DNA of 64,000 nt from assembly GCA_036936605.1 (NCBI GenBank), contig JAUPFV010000004.1:286234009-286298008 (forward strand), written 5' to 3'. Positions 45,827 through 57,901 of the stretch are shown piece by piece; within the stretch, counting starts at the first letter, position 1; each line of letters starts with the position of its first letter. The notes below the pieces were generated by a model. The model was not told where the DNA came from. It saw nothing but the letters and a program-made list of their open reading frames with translations, and did no database searches. Both the position numbers and the translations under genes were made by a program. Source of the stretch: Limnanthes douglasii subsp. nivea (taxonomy: Eukaryota; Streptophyta; Magnoliopsida; Brassicales; Limnanthaceae).

Positions 45827-46043
45827 ACGAGGAAAACTCGTCGTGCTCGTTGTCCCTTCTTATCTTTGAGTCATGGTTCAACATCTCTACCTGAAAAAGA
45901 TTGAAGATAAGTTTGATAACCCAGTTTGATTTCAAGTTACTTCGTCCTCACTACTAAAAAGTTGATCTTTCAAGTTTTAGAAATTGTTCAGGTTAGTTCG
46001 AATTTCTGATGACTTGTGTACATATACTCTTCTATATATAGAA

Positions 46044-49000
46044 ATGGCTACTCTTTCTCTTCCATGCAATTATGGGTTTTCGATTAATCGCCAAAATTTG
46101 GTAGTTAAGGGTGGAAATACACTGTCTTTATGGAGATACATTAGTGGTCGTTATGGTAGAATCCCGAATCGGTTGTTTAGTGGAAACAAGTTAGGGTTTA
46201 TCGAGAATGGGAAAAAATCGGTGGTGTTACCGAGGTTTTGTGGTTGCTGTAGTTCTCGAAACAGTAACAACGAAGTTACTTCATTGATGAACAGAAATGG
46301 TGGAAATAAGCAGAATGTGATTGGGAAAAGAGAGAAAAACAGTGTGAGGAAGAGATTTTCGTTGAGGTTGCGCCCTAGGTTGCGATTATTGAGTATGAGG
46401 ATGAAGAGAGTTTCAGTTCGGTCGATGCTGAACTATTTGGTGATGTTTTTGAGGAAGAACATAAGAAAAGTGACTTTAGCAACTTTTGTATCTCTTGTTT
46501 TGGCCATGTGTTATTTGTTTTTGAAATTAACATCTGTGCCGTCTCCCACAATTGTTCCGTATTCGGATTTCGTAACAAGCCTCCAAAGTGGGTCTGTTAG
46601 TAAGGTTTTACTCGAAGAAGGTTCTCGCCGGATATATTACAATACAAACAGTGAAAATAGCGATGCGGATATGCTAATTCCACAAGAGACTTTGGTTGAC
46701 GTTAGTGACTCGATTGTGAAAGATGATGGTATAGGCACTGGCCAGACACTGAAAACTAATGTGTTGAAGAAATTCTCGAAGAAAAAAGTCTCTGCTCCTG
46801 CATGGCAGTATTCAGCAAGAAAAGTAGATCGTGACGAAAAATTTCTCCTTACTTTGATGAGAGAGAAGGGAACTACGTATAGTTCGGCTCCACAATCAGC
46901 TTTGATGGCAATGAGAAGCACCTTGGTTACTATAATCTGTCTGTGGATCCCCTTGACACCTTTAATGTGGCTTCTTTATCGCCAAATTTCAGCTGCTAGT
47001 GGCCCTGCGAAAAAACGGCGACCTAACAATCCAATGGTTGGCTTTGATGATGTTGAAGGAGTTGATGCTGCTAAGGCAGAGCTTACGGAGGTATGCTTGG
47101 TAGAGCAGTTGCTATTTACTTATATAGTTAAAACATTATTCTTTTTAAAAAGTTGATGACTTCTTTATAGTTTGGTTGTAAATCATTGGCTTAGAATTAT
47201 AGATGCCAAAGGCTATGTGGATAGTTTATGTGATGAGTATAAGAGCTCGACCTTAAGCTTGAGAAGAACGCACTAGCTTAAAACTGCCTAATCGTGCAGT
47301 TTACAGTCTTGCCTAAGGTTGCTATGCGACATCTTGGCTGTCTGTAACTATTTACTTCTTTCTTCCAATAAAATTGGAAGAAAATTATGCTCTTAAGCAT
47401 TTAGGGCTAAGCATCTGATAATTTTAATATGGCATGTCCGAGTTACGAATTACGAGTTACGAGTATCTAGAAGCTTGTTTGTAATCATGGCAATTTCTAG
47501 TTAACTTTTTAAAGCTAGTTGCATTTATTTTGTCTGCTATAAGGCTACAAGCTTTTCAAAGTTCAAAATTCAGAGTTCAATAGTTGTTATCCATGTAACT
47601 TGTAACATCTTACAAGATTTTTACTGCCTGATTTTTTCTTAGATGCTACAGCAATTTTTTTCCTAATAGAAATCTTGTGCTTATAGATAGTTTCATGCCT
47701 GCAAGGATCTATAAACTATCAAAAGCTAGGGGCAAAGTTACCAAAAGGTGTATTATTGGTGGGTCCTCCTGGAACGGGAAAAACATTACTTGCACGTGCA
47801 GTGGCTGGTGAGGCAGGAGTTCCATTTTTCTCGGTTTCCGCGAGTGAATTTGTTGAAATGTTTGTTGGTAGAGGGGCAGCACGTATCAGAGACCTGTTTA
47901 GTGTTGCAAGGAAATCTTCACCGTCTATCATTTTCATCGACGAGCTCGATGCCGTTGGTGGAAGGCGTGGTAGGAGCTTTAACGATGAACGTGATCAAAC
48001 ATTAAACCAGGCAAGCCAACTTTGTAATTTGCATCTTTTGTGATTATGAATACATCCAGTTTCATTAATTCTTGTTTCAGTGTCATCTTTTTAAATTACA
48101 GATTTAAAGGTAAAACACCATCTTCATCCTTCATGTTTTACTTTTTTATGTTTGTATTCTTTTCCTGTTTTCATCATTCTTATCATCACACATCTAGTTT
48201 ATTTTATTGAAATTCACTAACCCGACATATGTCAACTTGTAAGTCTGTCAAATTATTAAAAACTAGATACAGGATGGGGTAGACACATAGGCGCTACGTC
48301 ATCTCGATTCTACAAGCTGAGACATGATATCTACTTGTCAAAATATTTATTTTTTCGTTTTTTTTCTTTAAGTTTGATAAATTAAAAGTTTACATCCACT
48401 TGTCAAAATAATGTTCTCTTAGCTATTGCTGATGAAATAGCTCTGTGATTAGAAGGACGAAAACAAGAAATAACATAAACAAGAAAGACATAGCTTAGTG
48501 AAAACAAACATAAAGGATGGCAATTGCATTTTACTCATTATTGTAGTATGGAATCTTTGTTTCTGTCAGTAACCAAAAGAGTAATTATTTTGTTTCAGTT
48601 GCTAACTGAAATGGATGGATTTGAGTTGGACATGAAAGTGGTGGTTATGGCAGCAACAAATAGACCGGAAGCACTTGATCCAGCTCTATGCCGCCCTGGA
48701 CGATTCTCAAGAAAAGTTATTGTAGGCGAACCGGATCAGGAAGGCAGGAGAAAGATTTTGGCTGTACATCTGAGAGGTGTTCCTTTGGAAGAAGATGCGA
48801 CCATTATATCCGATTTAGTTGCTTCTCTCACCCCAGGTTTTGTGGGTGCTGATCTTGCAAATATTGTCAACGAAGCTGCATTACTTACTGCTCGTAGAGG
48901 TGAGTTCAAACTTTCTCTAGCTATGCAAATTCAATTATAACAAAGGGCAAAGCTTAACCAACACAAAAATAACGAAGTTTTGTCACATAGAAGTTATATT

Positions 49001-49942
49001 ATAATTAGGCTAAAATCTACTCTTACTCCTTCAGGTTTGAGAGATACGAACACATCCTTTAGTTTTTTTTTTTTTTGGTTTTGGTTCTTCTGGTGAAACT
49101 ACGCAATTCCTCTCCCGGCGTGGTGGCATAAATTGATGCCATCGTACAACAGATGACTTGTAATTGCCATGTGTTGACGTATAATTAGATATAATTTTTT
49201 TGTACTAATTAATACATATAACAATAAATACAACCCACATCATTACCATATTATCATCTCTAATAGGAAAGCAAAAATATTTAACGATTAATATTAAACC
49301 TAAACAAAAAAATCTTCTCTCCAATCATACATCTACACATGATGTTTACATGTCATTTGTTGTGCCATTTCGTCAACTTATGTGGGGTATAGTGAGGGAC
49401 TATGTGGTTTGCTCCCAGATACTGATTAGGATGGAACCAAAAACAAAAGTACTTTAAAAGATGTGTCCAATATTTTATAACTCTAAAGGGACCAAAATGA
49501 TAGATGACCGTTCCTGAATGACTAAAAGTAGATTTGAGCCTTATAATTATTTAAAATCCTCTGGGTAGTAAAATTAAGGACACAAAGAAAATAACTAACA
49601 AATAATAACTATATAAAAATTATTATATTTGAAACATACTCTTAAATACTACAATGGTGAGACTTAGTAAAGTACGTGTGAATTATGCTTACAGACTCTG
49701 GAAGCAAGCCAATTCAACAAGAGTTTAAATTTTGTTATTCTTTGTTCATGATAGGCGGTGAAATTGTCTCGAGGGAAGATATTATGGAAGCTATCGAAAG
49801 AGCAAAATATGGCATCAAGGATAGGCAGCTGAGGCCAAGTACGATAACCAAGGAGCTAGGGAAGCTATTTCCATGGATGTCGTCTTTGAACCAAAGACAA
49901 GACGGTTTACAAGGCCCATTAGGCTATCAAACACTCAGCTAA
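46044..49942 (+). CDS. FTSHI3: FTSHI3-type inactive FtsH-like AAA protein, chloroplast
   Basis: Four exons: 46044-47090, 47687-48010, 48599-48899 and 49755-49942, giving 1860 nt and 619 residues. That is close to my recollection of about 620 for Arabidopsis FTSHI3. The N-terminus is basic and Ser/Arg-rich, like a plastid transit peptide. Membrane segments lie at about 143-162 and 292-312, with the usual FtsH intermembrane domain between. AAA module: Walker A GPPGTGKT (375-382), Walker B IIFIDE with Asp434-Glu435, and second region of homology [12 protein letters not shown]...RPGRF with Arg489/Arg492 kept. There is no HEXXH zinc site and no M41 peptidase; the protein ends soon after the AAA lid with GPLGYQTLS, as in FTSHI3. 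So it is likely an ATPase without protease activity in the plastid envelope FtsH/FtsHi group. Intron 2 has a GC donor (CAG|GCAAGC). The nearest GT would break the frame. Confidence 0.9.
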
Positions 49943-51718
49943 GAAGTATGTTCATATCCTTATTAAAATGTTATTTCATCTCTGGCTACCAACAATACTG
50001 CCTGAGTATTGGGTTTAGATATTTAATGTTTTCTTTGCCTTAAGGGTGCTAGAACTCAGGTCGTGATATATGTTACAGTCTTATAGATACAATAGCATAC
50101 TGTATTTTTTCTCCTTTCTTGGTGTATAATAAGAAAGAACCCAGCTTTTACTCTTTATATTAATGACGATGAGGTAAAGACTAGAGTTGAAACCAAATAT
50201 AAAAAACATGTATATAGAGAAGAAGATGGTAAAGAATGTACTCGAAAGTTAAAAGACTTTCTTATAATTTTCAGGTTTTATTTTAATCTTATTCTGAATC
50301 CTAAACCTCAAAAAACTAGGTTCTTTTAAGTATAAAAGCTTGACCAAAAAAAATATATTTATAAGCGAAAAAGCTTGTGTGCACCAAATTTGTGAAATTT
50401 TGGATGCTAACAGAGTCCAACCGGGACTGCTGATGAGAGTTAGGATGGTGCTGACGAAAAGCATACAAGTATGCAGTGTAAAATACTTTTGATACAGAGT
50501 ACAGACCTATCTCTCAAGAGTTTTCATTTGTCAAAAACACCCCAAAACGTCTCGACAACATAGATTGGTGTGATTTCGACATCCACTAGTAAATAATTGT
50601 AGACAACATAGATTGGTGTGATTTCGACATCCACTAGTAAATAATTGTATGCTTGCAATTGTGTTGGATCTGTCATTCATTGTTAGGCACTTTTGGATTC
50701 CTTCCTATTAAACTCCATGGTTTTCTTATTGATTCCAAACTTGTAATTTTATGCTTGGATTTGGATGAATATTTCTTTTGGTGCCTTTTTCCTTAGTAAA
50801 AAAATGGGATAAATTTCATTTAAATGGTATGTCCACCTCTAAACTCGAACCACTGACTAGTGAGTAATGACTACTAAACAAGGCAAGCTCAATAAAAATA
50901 GTCAAGGTTTCAGTTTCTGTGAAGCTTGTTTGCACTTCTGTGTTTATCTTAGGTCCTTGATGTATTTGTAAATTGTTAATAGCTTTTGACATACAGACTG
51001 GAATCGAATGTATTAGATCTTATGATATGATATGATATGATATTAAAGTTTGGCTCAAGTCATCTAAAAGCTCATCTATCTGTACCCAGTGCTGACTCAC
51101 TTATTAATGAGATTGTCAGTTAGATAAAATTTGGTTAAAGTTGGCCGCTCATATTGCTTCAATCCTACATATTATCAATGTACCTACATATTATGAATGT
51201 ACTAGTTTATATTTGATTGCGACAAATTGGTAGGTGAAGTTGATAAAAGAGATATAACATGTTTCTGAATGCACATGCTCATTCTATCTTCATCATGTAC
51301 TTGCTACTAATATATTATATCCTTGGATCTGGGAAGATTTTCTTTGGATTTCATACGCTTATAATAAATTACTAGACACTTCATATTGTGTTCGGACTTA
51401 AATTGGCTAATGTTAAGTCTGGCTCGCTCAAACAAATCGTAAAAACGGAAAATGCATAAACATTTTATAGTAGTAGCACGGCTTATAACCAACAGTGATA
51501 AATTTTTTACAAATACCTAGAGACATTTGAACAATAAAAAGGTGAAACATTCACCTTAATGACACTACTCAACGTGAGATACTGTCATACATACAAAAGC
51601 TAAAAAAAAAAAACATAAACAATAAACCAAACAAATAACCAAACGATGTCACCTTTGAGTTGTGTTGTTGTCTATAGAAATGCACATTTCAGTCTTCTCC
51701 TTTGAGTTGTGTGGTTGA
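49943..51718. other. Intergenic region between convergent FTSHI3 and PRODH genes
   Basis: Holds the 3' ends of both transcripts; no clear poly(A) signal boundaries were assigned. A (GATAT) short tandem lies near 51031-51050. No extra gene recognised. Confidence 0.6.
50554..50649. repeat. Perfect 48-bp tandem duplication
   Basis: The 48-bp unit starting GACAACATAGATTGGTGTGA is present at 50554-50601 and again, identical, at 50602-50649, so the duplication is recent. Confidence 0.95.
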
Positions 51719-54512
51719 CTATAGAAGTGCAGTTTTCAGTCTTCTCTTTAGCTCTTCCCTGTAAACAAATTGCGATAATTTTGTAGAGCTTTCTAATAAA
51801 TGATCAGAATAGGAGTTGTTAAATAAAGTAATGAGTACAAACCTCATGAGCCGTCTATCAAGGGTAGAAGCAGAGAGCATGCCTCTGTTTTCTTCAGCTC
51901 TCCTGAGAAGATAAGGAATGGCAGAATCGACCGGGCCGAAAGGCATGTATTTGCTGACTACAAAACCTGCATTTCTTAATCCGAAAGACAGTGCATCTGC
52001 CATTCCGTAGAGCTGCGCAAATCCTACCCTCTCTTCTTGGTTTTCTATTCCTAGCTCACGTGCTTTCGACGCAGCCAGCTGCCCTGTTACGTCGGGGCCA
52101 TCAATAACAGCAAACTTATTAGATGTTACTATGAGTGGCATTAGACCTGTATATATAGAAGTAGAAATATCCTGTCTGATCCTGAAAGAATCGTGTAGGA
52201 GTAAGAATTTATGTTCGAAATCCATGTTTGAAATCTGCGTAAAAAATTCTCGTAAAATTTACATTCTATATATATAAAAGATTAGTTACTACAGAGTTTT
52301 ACTGGACCCAAGTTTAAATGAATTTCCTTCATCCCTATGTGTGTATATATACCTGACTCGAGATTGTGAGTTGCGAAAACGACACCAGTGCCCGATCCAT
52401 CAGCAATCTTTTCGAGCAAATACGAGGCACAGTTGTTGTAGCAATCATGAGTGTCCTGAATACTATCATGCACAGGAGACGCAAACCCTAAAGAAGTAGC
52501 TAACCTGCTCTCGCTGGACATGTAAGCACCTCTCACCAATTTAAACCCCATCGGAATTCCCATCTTGTCAGCTGTTTTAGCAGCCAAATGCAACCTTTCG
52601 CCCGCGTCTTTCAAGTACGCCTGCACGGTTCCATACACAACAGGGTGCTCGTACAGTTTGTTGTACTTGATGGCTAGCGAGTAAGTCAAGTAATCAATCG
52701 CGGGTTGGAGGATCGTGTCCTCGGCATCGACAGATAAAGGTACGTTAGATTCTTGACATTTTTGGGAGAGTTTGATTAGTCTTTGGTACGCCAGTTCGAG
52801 GTTTTGTTCCTCTTGTGGGGATAGCGGTTCGGGTTCGGTCATCGTGTGGTACATTGGGCTCGAATCGGCGAAAAGAGGGAAATTGTTGAATTTCCATGGA
52901 AGATTGTAAGAAGGGTTCTTGTATTGCCATCTTAGTAAGTCACTGACTCTTTTAAGCAGGCTGATTGGGCAGAGCGCAGTGATCTTCACAATCACAAAGC
53001 TTATCTGTGTTTAACACAAAGACAATAAGTGTTAAGGCTTTGTTTGGATGTAGCAAAATTATAAAAAAGATTCCTTGAATTTTGTTTGTAGTAAAGATTC
53101 CTTGAATCTTCTAGTTGGATTCCAATCCATTTAATTTAAATTTAATACTCCAGTAAAAAAACATGAAAACAACAACTGAAAAGATGAGACTGAACAAGCC
53201 TAGTCAAGTCATGTGAGTTCTTGTCATCAAAGGGACCACGTAAAATGTGGAAGAAATAATTTTTTAATACCGAATATAATAAAGATCTGGTTTTTATTTT
53301 CAACACGTGTGTGGAGAATGAAAATTTTCAGTTTTCTACGGATGACTATTATTCCATGGTGATTTTTTTTTTCAATTTACTAAAAATAGCATTTTTTTTA
53401 AGTCAAAAATAAAAAAGAGGACTGAGTTTTTTTCTTCCTGATTTACTAAAAATAGCATTTTTTTAAGTCAAAAAATAAAAAGAGGACTGAGTTTTTTTTT
53501 TCTTCTTGATCTACTAAAAATAACATTTTTAAGTCAAAAATTTAAAAAAAAGAGTGAGTTTTTTTTTTCTTAATTAACTAAAAATAGCATTTTTTTAGTC
53601 AAAAATTAAAAAGAGGAGTGAGTTTGACCCTTGTGAATAGCTTAAATTGAAAGAATTGTTTTTCATTGAGAAGAAAAACAGATTTGAGAAAAAAAAACAG
53701 AGATCTGTCAAAGAGACTGGAGATGAATTTTTTCTATAACAATAAAGAAACATCAAGTATAAGAAAACACAAAGAACAACATTTACCAATAATTATGAAG
53801 TAATTAAAAATTTACTGTAATTTTCTATGATACTAGATAAAAACAGAGGATAAAAAAAACAATATGAGAAAAAACAGAGCAATAAAGAAAAAAACAGAGG
53901 ATAGAAAAACAATATGAGAAAAAACAGAGCATACAAGAACAAAAAAAACAGAGGATCCAATAATAGGAGAAAATAACTTACAGTCAGAGACTTAGCAGAT
54001 TGTGCAGTTTGCATAAACTTCTCAAGATTCTGATCGCAGACACTAACATCATCAGTATGTTCAACACCATAAACCAGCATCCCTTTCATCCCAGAGCTCT
54101 GATGTATCTTCCTGGCACAGTTAACAGCCTCCTCCGCGCTCTCACCGGCGCAAAAATGTTCATAAACGGTCGCCCTAACGAATTTCAGCACACAGTACCG
54201 AAACAAATCGATACCCATCAGCCTAGAGCTCATAACCGACATACCCACATCGACCATCGGTTGAATCGCCGCGGCGTGAAGGTTCGCACACGCATTAATA
54301 AGCTTGGGCGTGGAATAGGTGGCGAAAAGGCGTTCGTGGTTGGTGAAATCGAGAGTCTCCGCAACCGGCGGTGTCTGAACGATGGGTTTCTTGTCCTGGA
54401 CGGGACTCTGGTGATTTATGTGGAGTAGCTGAGGGGAGGAAATGGGAGGGGTGGATTTGAGGTGACGGACGTGGCGGAGGAGGAACGGTGATCGGAGTAA
54501 GCGGCTTGCCAT
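51719..54512 (-). CDS. PRODH: Proline dehydrogenase, mitochondrial
   Basis: FAD enzyme oxidising proline to pyrroline-5-carboxylate at the mitochondrial inner membrane, the first step of proline breakdown. Four exons: 54512-53982, 53004-52353, 52083-51843 and 51758-51719. Together they give 1464 nt and 487 residues (plant ProDH is about 480-500). All introns are GT-AG and all phases fit. The N-terminus is Arg/Ser-rich without early acidic residues, as in a mitochondrial presequence. Key motifs: GMLVYGVE near 137, FKLVRGAYMSSESRLA from about 331 (barrel strand with the conserved Lys-Arg region), FAQLYGMADALSFGL near 416 and YLLRRAEENRG ending at 462 (substrate-binding Arg pair). The C-terminus ends LKRRL-like, usual for the family. 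I see no ACTCAT proline-response element in about 450 bp upstream. Intron 1 (977 nt) is full of tandem repeats. Confidence 0.95.
53377..53624. repeat. Four ~63-bp tandem repeats in PRODH intron 1
   Basis: The unit TACTAAAAATAGCATTTTTT plus TAAGTCAAAAAT, an A-rich stretch and GAGTTTTTTT occurs four times with small length changes in the T and A runs. Confidence 0.85.
53838..53956. repeat. AAACAGAGGAT/AACAATATGAGAAAA repeats in PRODH intron 1
   Basis: On the + strand an AAACAGAGGATA block followed by AACAATATGAGAAAAAACAG occurs twice, with a third partial copy (AAACAGAGGATCC). On the transcribed strand this is pyrimidine-rich and lies just inside the 5' splice site of intron 1. Confidence 0.8.
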
Positions 54513-54657
54513 ATAATTTGAGAGAGAAGTTGTCTGAATGGATTAGAGATAAAGACAGGTTTTTTTTTAGAAAAAAAGATGTTTTGGAAATTGAGGAAAT
54601 TGTGAGAAAAAGAAAAGAGACATGGAGAATGGTTGTAGGTTGTAGGAAGGGTGGTGG

Positions 54658-54664
54658 TTAAATA
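54658..54664 (-). promoter_or_regulatory. Possible TATA box of PRODH
   Basis: TATTTAA on the - strand about 150 bp before the ATG, in an otherwise purine-rich region. Weak, position-based call. Confidence 0.3.
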
Positions 54665-56179
54665 GTGTAAGAAAAGTTCTCAAGTGAATAAGAAAAGATC
54701 GGAGGGTTGTGATTGAGAAGGTGACGAGATGCTGACTAGAATCTTAGTTAAATTTGAAGTGTGTGGTAAATAACTTCAATTATATCCACACAATCGATAG
54801 AATCGCGATCGACGTCTAGTCATTGGATAAACATTTTCTAACTAATTGCTTACACACACATTTTTCTACTTACTCAAAATGAATCTTGCTTGAATCTTTC
54901 TCGATCCACACCCTCTCTTCCCCTTGGTATTAACTATAAATTTATTTCAAAGTAAATGCTTATATTATGTAATTTAAGTTTATAATTATAAAAATATTAT
55001 TTTAAAATAATTTAATATGATAATTTTTTTGTTATGGATTGGGTTTATATTAAAGTCAAATTGATATGTAAAACTATGATATTTTTTTAATAACAATCAT
55101 TTGTAGACTATAACATTTATAACAATCATTTTCACTATATAATGTGTTTATTTAAAATGTTTAAAAATTGGATTTATATATATTTAATTTTTTTTTATAA
55201 ATCTAGTTTTTAATAAAAACAAATATTATATTAAATTAAAAAAATTAGACTGAGTTATGGTTGAGAAACTAATTTTATATCAATAATTTTTAGATCAAAC
55301 TAACATATAATTTTGTATTAATTTATTTTTTTAAAAATATATATATATTAATTTATATATAAAATTATTGTAGACTATAACTTTTACTATATTATGTATT
55401 TATTTAAAATGTTTAAATGTTGGTTTTGTATATATTTGAAAAGATATATAAATCTAGTTTTTAATAATAAAAATATTATATTATAATAAAAAGCTTTGAC
55501 AAAGATATTATATTTCTCACGTTATAATCGACGAAACTGCCAAGAAACTAGTTCAAATTGGTTTGATTTTTCCCAATTATCCTAGCCGGAACTTGTACGC
55601 TACTATTTTCTTATCAATAATTTTTAGATCAAATTAAAATATGATTTTGTATTAATTTAATTTTTTTAAAAATAATATATTATATTTATATGTTTTGATA
55701 TATTTGACATTTATTTTATTTTTTAAAATATTAAAAAAAGAATATTTCAATGAGAAATCGTCTGCCTTAAAAATATCGTATATTTTTCTAGTTGTGTTTT
55801 ATTTTTATTTTAAGATAATAAAATGTATCAAATCGGACCAAACCAAGTAGGTTGGTATACATCGGTGTACCAAAACTTTGGTAGGATAATGATATTTAAT
55901 TTCGTACTACTAAATAATTGGTAACGATAATCATTTAAGAGGTTTGATAGGACAAACGTACCGAAACCACCCATAATAATAATAAAATTGTTAGTACGGT
56001 TTGGTTGGATATATTGATTTTAAAGAGTAACTTTATGGAGACTTTATGTATTGATATGTCAATAATGTTCGATTTGGCGACTATAAATATAATTTGTCAC
56101 ACTATTTGGGGTGAATGAACAATAATTATTCTACTTTAAAGTCTTTTAATATGATCTATATTTCTAAGTATTTTATCTT
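54665..56179. other. AT-rich intergenic DNA upstream of PRODH
   Basis: Two related AT-rich segments near 55090-55260 and 55360-55460 share runs such as AAATCTAGTTTTTAATAA and TATTTAAAATGTTTAAA, so there is a diverged local duplication of about 280-bp period. No coding feature. Confidence 0.5.
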
Positions 56180-57539
56180 TTTTATTAATTATATAATCCA
56201 TTTTGGTGAGTTGGCTTGATTACAAGCCAAACCATTCGAACCATACATCGGGAATCGGTCTCATCAGTGGCGCTACAATGCGAGTGACACTCTGACCGGT
56301 ATCCGGAAGCCATATCCCAAAACCATATTACTAAGAAGTAAACTTGCATCCTTGATTGCTCAGATAGTATGGTTGATTGAGGCACATAGACACACCCTTT
56401 TGACTCAGATGTTTTACAGCCCCAGCTGGAAGAACATATACAAGAGTTAATGGCCAAAGTGACGACACTTAAGATTGAGAAGGAAACATCAATCGCAATG
56501 GTTGCCCTTCAGGTTAAAAATAATACATTGGTTGGAAAGCCTTTGGTTATATGATCTAAAAACATGGTCGAAAAAAGACCAAAGACAACCAAAATGGATT
56601 ATACGGAATCTATATGACCTTATGATCTGAATAGAATTTACAACTCCCCGAGGCAAGAGTATCAGGTAAGACAATGCTATCTTTCACCCACTTCCAGTGT
56701 GAACATCATTATGATAGTGAGTAACACTTATCTTCGTCCAGAAGAAGACATTACTTAAGGAATGACAAACGTACTAAACATATGAATCATCATCGGTTTA
56801 GAAAATCTAGACAATCCACGAGGGAGTCTCATAAATGTCGTGATTCTGAGTAGGGTAAAATAGTAAGAATTTCCCCATATATAACCACAAAAACATAGTG
56901 AACTAAGGTTAGGCTCAGGGTCCAGCAACATACGCATGCCCTCAATTTTTGCCCACGCCCAAACTTTAACAACAAAAGTATCATCTTCATACAGTTTCGC
57001 AAGTTAGGTTCCGAATTTAAGGTTTTAACCCAATTTTTTCCCCAGTAAATGGCCTCGGGGCATGTATCGGGATATGGTTACCAGATGTCGATCTTTTGAG
57101 AAGGGCCACAATATCAAGTGGAACTGTATTTAACTCGGGGTGGGGATGTATATAATCCTTTTTACATCTATAGTTATAAGAAAATGATTTCCCTTATACT
57201 CCTAAAGATTTTGGTTTGAGAGATGTCGATAAGATTTTGTCCTTTCAAGATGAGGAAGTATTACAGAAGTGGTGATCCCAAACACTACATTGAAAAGTTA
57301 AGAAATTTCGTGCAGAGTTTCGAAGATGATGATCGACTTATTTACCAAGTTTTTTCAATGACTTTTAAGAGTATCGTTTTGACTTGTTTGAATTAGTTTG
57401 CTCAACATCGATTATTAACTTCGAGACTTTATGGAATCTATTCAGACATCAATTCGTGCGAATAAAAGATACCAATGGTCATGAGGATTATATCATGCAT
57501 TGCATACAGGAATATGAGAAAAGTTCTAGTGATTATACC
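56180..57539 (+). pseudogene. Old Gypsy gag remnant F
   Basis: On the + strand near 56405-56500 there is a coiled gag N-terminus (EEHIQELMAKVTTLKIEKET). Near 57245-57400 there is a capsid-like core (RSGDPKHYIEKLRNFVQSFE, then DDRLIYQVFSMTFKSIV), followed by ETLWNLFRHQF-type and GHEDYIMHC-type readings in other frames. Stops are frequent. It ends at 57539, where the LTR of element G begins. Its own LTR was not found. Confidence 0.55.
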
Positions 57540-57870
57540 TGATAGGGTCAGATTTTGTTGGAAGCTAGGATCACATTTGTTTTAGTAGGCATTTTAAACT
57601 CATAATAAAAACCATCTTGAATAAGTCGAGTACTTAATTACTAAGCAGTATCTAACTTAATATGTTATTGTGTTTGGGGGCTCATGAGACTGACCTGTAC
57701 ACCCGATCTGACCTGAGTGGCCCATGTATCTAAATTGACCTATAAATAGTCTAAAAACAACATTAAATGGGTTGGTTGGTTTTCTCTCTCTACTTATTCA
57801 TAACTAGCACCTCTATTATCTCTCTACCCTACACTCAAACTTAAATACAGTATCTAGACATACCATACCA
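57540..57870 (+). repeat. 5' LTR of element G (about 331 bp)
   Basis: Starts TGATAGGGTC and ends CATACCA, aligning loosely with the LTRs of B and C: CATCTTGAATAAGTCGAG against CTTCTTGACTAAGCT, and CTATAAATAG with AACATTAAATG against TATAAATAC with GCATTAAGTG. Ends inferred from homology; the partner LTR is not in the window. Confidence 0.6.
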
Positions 57871-57901
57871 TGTGAATCATAATGTTGGGGAAATACTTTT
57901 C

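Noticed and set aside
48011..48043. Exon 2 of FTSHI3 continuing to the stop after [10 protein letters not shown]
   Set aside because: Would truncate the AAA domain; the GC donor at 48011 restores the family sequence exactly.
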